This document shows positions 5,058 through 5,897 of a stretch of 5,897 nucleotides of DNA, in pieces. Below the pieces are notes generated by a model. The model was not told the origin of the DNA and searched no databases. It was given only the letters and a program-made list of their open reading frames with translations. This DNA is from an uncultured Eubacteriales bacterium (lineage in GTDB: Bacteria; Bacillota; Clostridia; Christensenellales; Aristaeellaceae), in NCBI GenBank assembly GCA_902782795.1, contig CACZOT010000296.1, positions 1 to 5,897 on the forward strand, given 5' to 3'. The position numbers and the translations under genes were made by a program. Positions within the stretch are counted from its first letter, which is position 1, and each line of letters opens with the position of its first letter.

Positions 5058-5651
5058 ATGAAGAATCTCCTGAATTACCAATCCTCCGAATACGACTGCG
5101 GCCCGACCAGCCTCACCAACGCCATCCGCTTCCTCTTCGAACGCGAGGAGGTGCCGCCCCTCCTGCTCAAGCAGATCTGGGTCATGGGAAACGATACCTT
5201 CTCCGACGGGGGCGAGATGGGCAAACACGGGACCTCCAAGGCTTCCATGCGCTATATGGCATCCTGGCTGCGCGACTTCGGCAAGGTCTGCGGGTTCCCC
5301 ATCCAGGCCGAGTTCCTGGAGCTGGAGGATACCGCCGTCGCCCCCGGCAGCCGTTCCTGGGAGTGCCTGGAGAAGGGCGGCTGCGTGGTGATGCGCTGTG
5401 TCGCGGACCACATCCCCCATTATGTGCTGCTGACGCGCCTCCTTCCGGACGGGGAGGTCGGCCTGTTTGACCCCTACGAGGAGGAACCCGTCTTCCGCGA
5501 GCCCGGACGGCGCGTCGTACGCGGCAAACCTCGCGTGATGAACCGCGCCGTGCGCTATGAGCTCCTCAACCGCGAGGACGAGGCCGATTACGCCATGAGC
5601 GCCCTGGACACGCGCGAAAACCTGCTCCTCTGGCGAACGGACAAGCTCTGA
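5058..5651 (+). CDS. Stand-alone C39-like cysteine peptidase
   Basis: A 197-residue protein with the marks of the peptidase C39 (papain-like) fold. NYQSSEYDCGPTSLTNAI at the N-terminus supplies the oxyanion-hole glutamine Q8 and the nucleophile C14. HIPHYVLLTRL supplies the catalytic histidine, most likely H121 (H118 is nearby). VGLFDPYEEE supplies the third residue, D138. The triad therefore appears intact. In the classical setting C39 domains sit at the N-terminus of ABC exporters and cut double-glycine leaders from bacteriocins or peptide signals. Here there is no transporter domain, signal peptide or membrane helix, so it should act in the cytosol on an unknown substrate. An insert rich in Gly, Met and Lys (residues 43-67) separates the Cys and His parts. 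The ATG at 5058 is preferred because GGAAGTGA precedes it and the match to C39 begins there; an in-frame ATG at 4977 lies upstream of the promoter. It is transcribed divergently from the MATE gene. No peptide precursor is visible nearby. Confidence 0.88.
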   Translation: MKNLLNYQSSEYDCGPTSLTNAIRFLFEREEVPPLLLKQIWVMGNDTFSDGGEMGKHGTSKASMRYMASWLRDFGKVCGFPIQAEFLELEDTAVAPGSRSWECLEKGGCVVMRCVADHIPHYVLLTRLLPDGEVGLFDPYEEEPVFREPGRRVVRGKPRVMNRAVRYELLNREDEADYAMSALDTRENLLLWRTDKL

Positions 5652-5761
5652 CGGGAGCGAAAGGATCCTCCCACGCCCCGCCCGGCTGGATTCTGACCTT
5701 TCCCGGCCGTGCTCTTCGATTCTCTTCCGAAGGACGTTTCTGTCGAGAAGTTGTCTTCCGC

Positions 5762-5803
5762 GCCCAGGAGGAGCGCGCCTTGCATGGCGCGCTCCTCCTG
5801 GGC
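5762..5803. repeat. 18-bp perfect inverted repeat after the C39-like gene
   Basis: Positions 5762-5779 are the exact reverse complement of 5786-5803, around the loop TTGCAT. The arms begin GCCCAGGAGG and are GC-rich. No T-run follows on either strand, so classical intrinsic termination is not indicated, but this is the first strong hairpin after the C39-like stop codon (111 bases away) and could still stabilise or end that transcript. The stretch 5652-5761 before it holds no gene or convincing signal that I can see. Confidence 0.8.
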
Positions 5804-5810
5804 CGCCTCG

Positions 5811-5829
5811 GCAGGGGCTTCGCCCCTGC
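5811..5829. repeat. 8-bp palindrome of the trinucleotide-loop type
   Basis: GCAGGGGC (5811-5818) pairs perfectly with GCCCCTGC (5822-5829) around TTC. It has the same build as the hairpins at 2011-2060 and 2209-2273 (a G-run arm, a 3-base loop, a C-run arm) and is followed by ACCCC, recalling CCCCTGGACCCC at 2024-2035. It is therefore probably another member of the same repeat family. Confidence 0.65.
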
Positions 5830-5837
5830 ACCCCAAC

Positions 5838-5883
5838 GCCGAGCGAAGCCGTGCGGGCTCAGGCCCGCACGGCTTCGCTCGGC
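5838..5883. repeat. 21-bp perfect inverted repeat near the window end
   Basis: Positions 5838-5858 are the exact reverse complement of 5863-5883, around the loop TCAG. This is the longest perfect palindrome in the window; its arms begin GCCGAGCGAAGC. Neither side has a T-tract within the window. It may belong to a mobile or interspersed palindromic repeat, or be a bidirectional transcription block for a gene lying beyond the right edge. Confidence 0.8.
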
Positions 5884-5897
5884 CTGGGCAGAGGGGG

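Overview
The window is GC-rich bacterial DNA, apparently chromosomal. Purine-rich ribosome binding sites of the AAGGGAG/GGAGG type, a MepA-like MATE transporter, tight gene overlaps and many short GC-rich palindromes between genes suggest an anaerobic gut-type member of the Clostridia. That placement is an inference from style only; there is no rRNA or other marker gene here.

Layout from left to right. (1) Positions 1-37 hold an 11-bp perfect hairpin that can end transcription coming leftwards. (2) Positions 88-1883 are a two-gene minus-strand unit. The first gene is a D-galactonate dehydratase (dgoD, 738-1883) with every catalytic residue in place. It overlaps or touches a second gene (88-732) for an unrecognised protein with a zincin-type HELGH motif. 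A good sigma70 promoter lies 44-73 bp upstream of dgoD. (3) Positions 1884-2278 contain no gene. They hold the dgoD promoter, a cluster of palindromic repeats sharing the core GGGGTCCAGGGG, and a strong, probably bidirectional terminator (2107-2144). (4) Positions 2279-4587 are a second minus-strand unit: a MATE-family multidrug/cation antiporter followed by a LysR-type regulator, joined by a 4-bp ATGA overlap. (5) Positions 4588-5057 are a divergent intergenic region. It has a minus-strand promoter with a perfect TATAAT, a GC-rich leader of about 170 nt before the MATE gene, AT-rich repeated elements, and a plus-strand promoter. (6) Positions 5058-5651 encode, on the plus strand, a small stand-alone C39-like cysteine peptidase without a signal peptide. 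(7) Positions 5652-5897 hold three successive perfect palindromes (18, 8 and 21 bp stems).

How the genes fit together. DgoD would convert D-galactonate to 2-dehydro-3-deoxy-D-galactonate, but no kinase, aldolase or galactonate transporter is in view. The LysR protein shares a transcript with the exporter and most likely controls that transcript; control of dgoD is possible but not shown. The C39-like protein diverges from the exporter. No clear new multi-gene system is visible. The least explained items are the HELGH protein coupled to dgoD, the structured leader of the MATE operon with a possible Arg/Pro-rich leader peptide, the free-standing C39-like protein, and the families of small palindromes.
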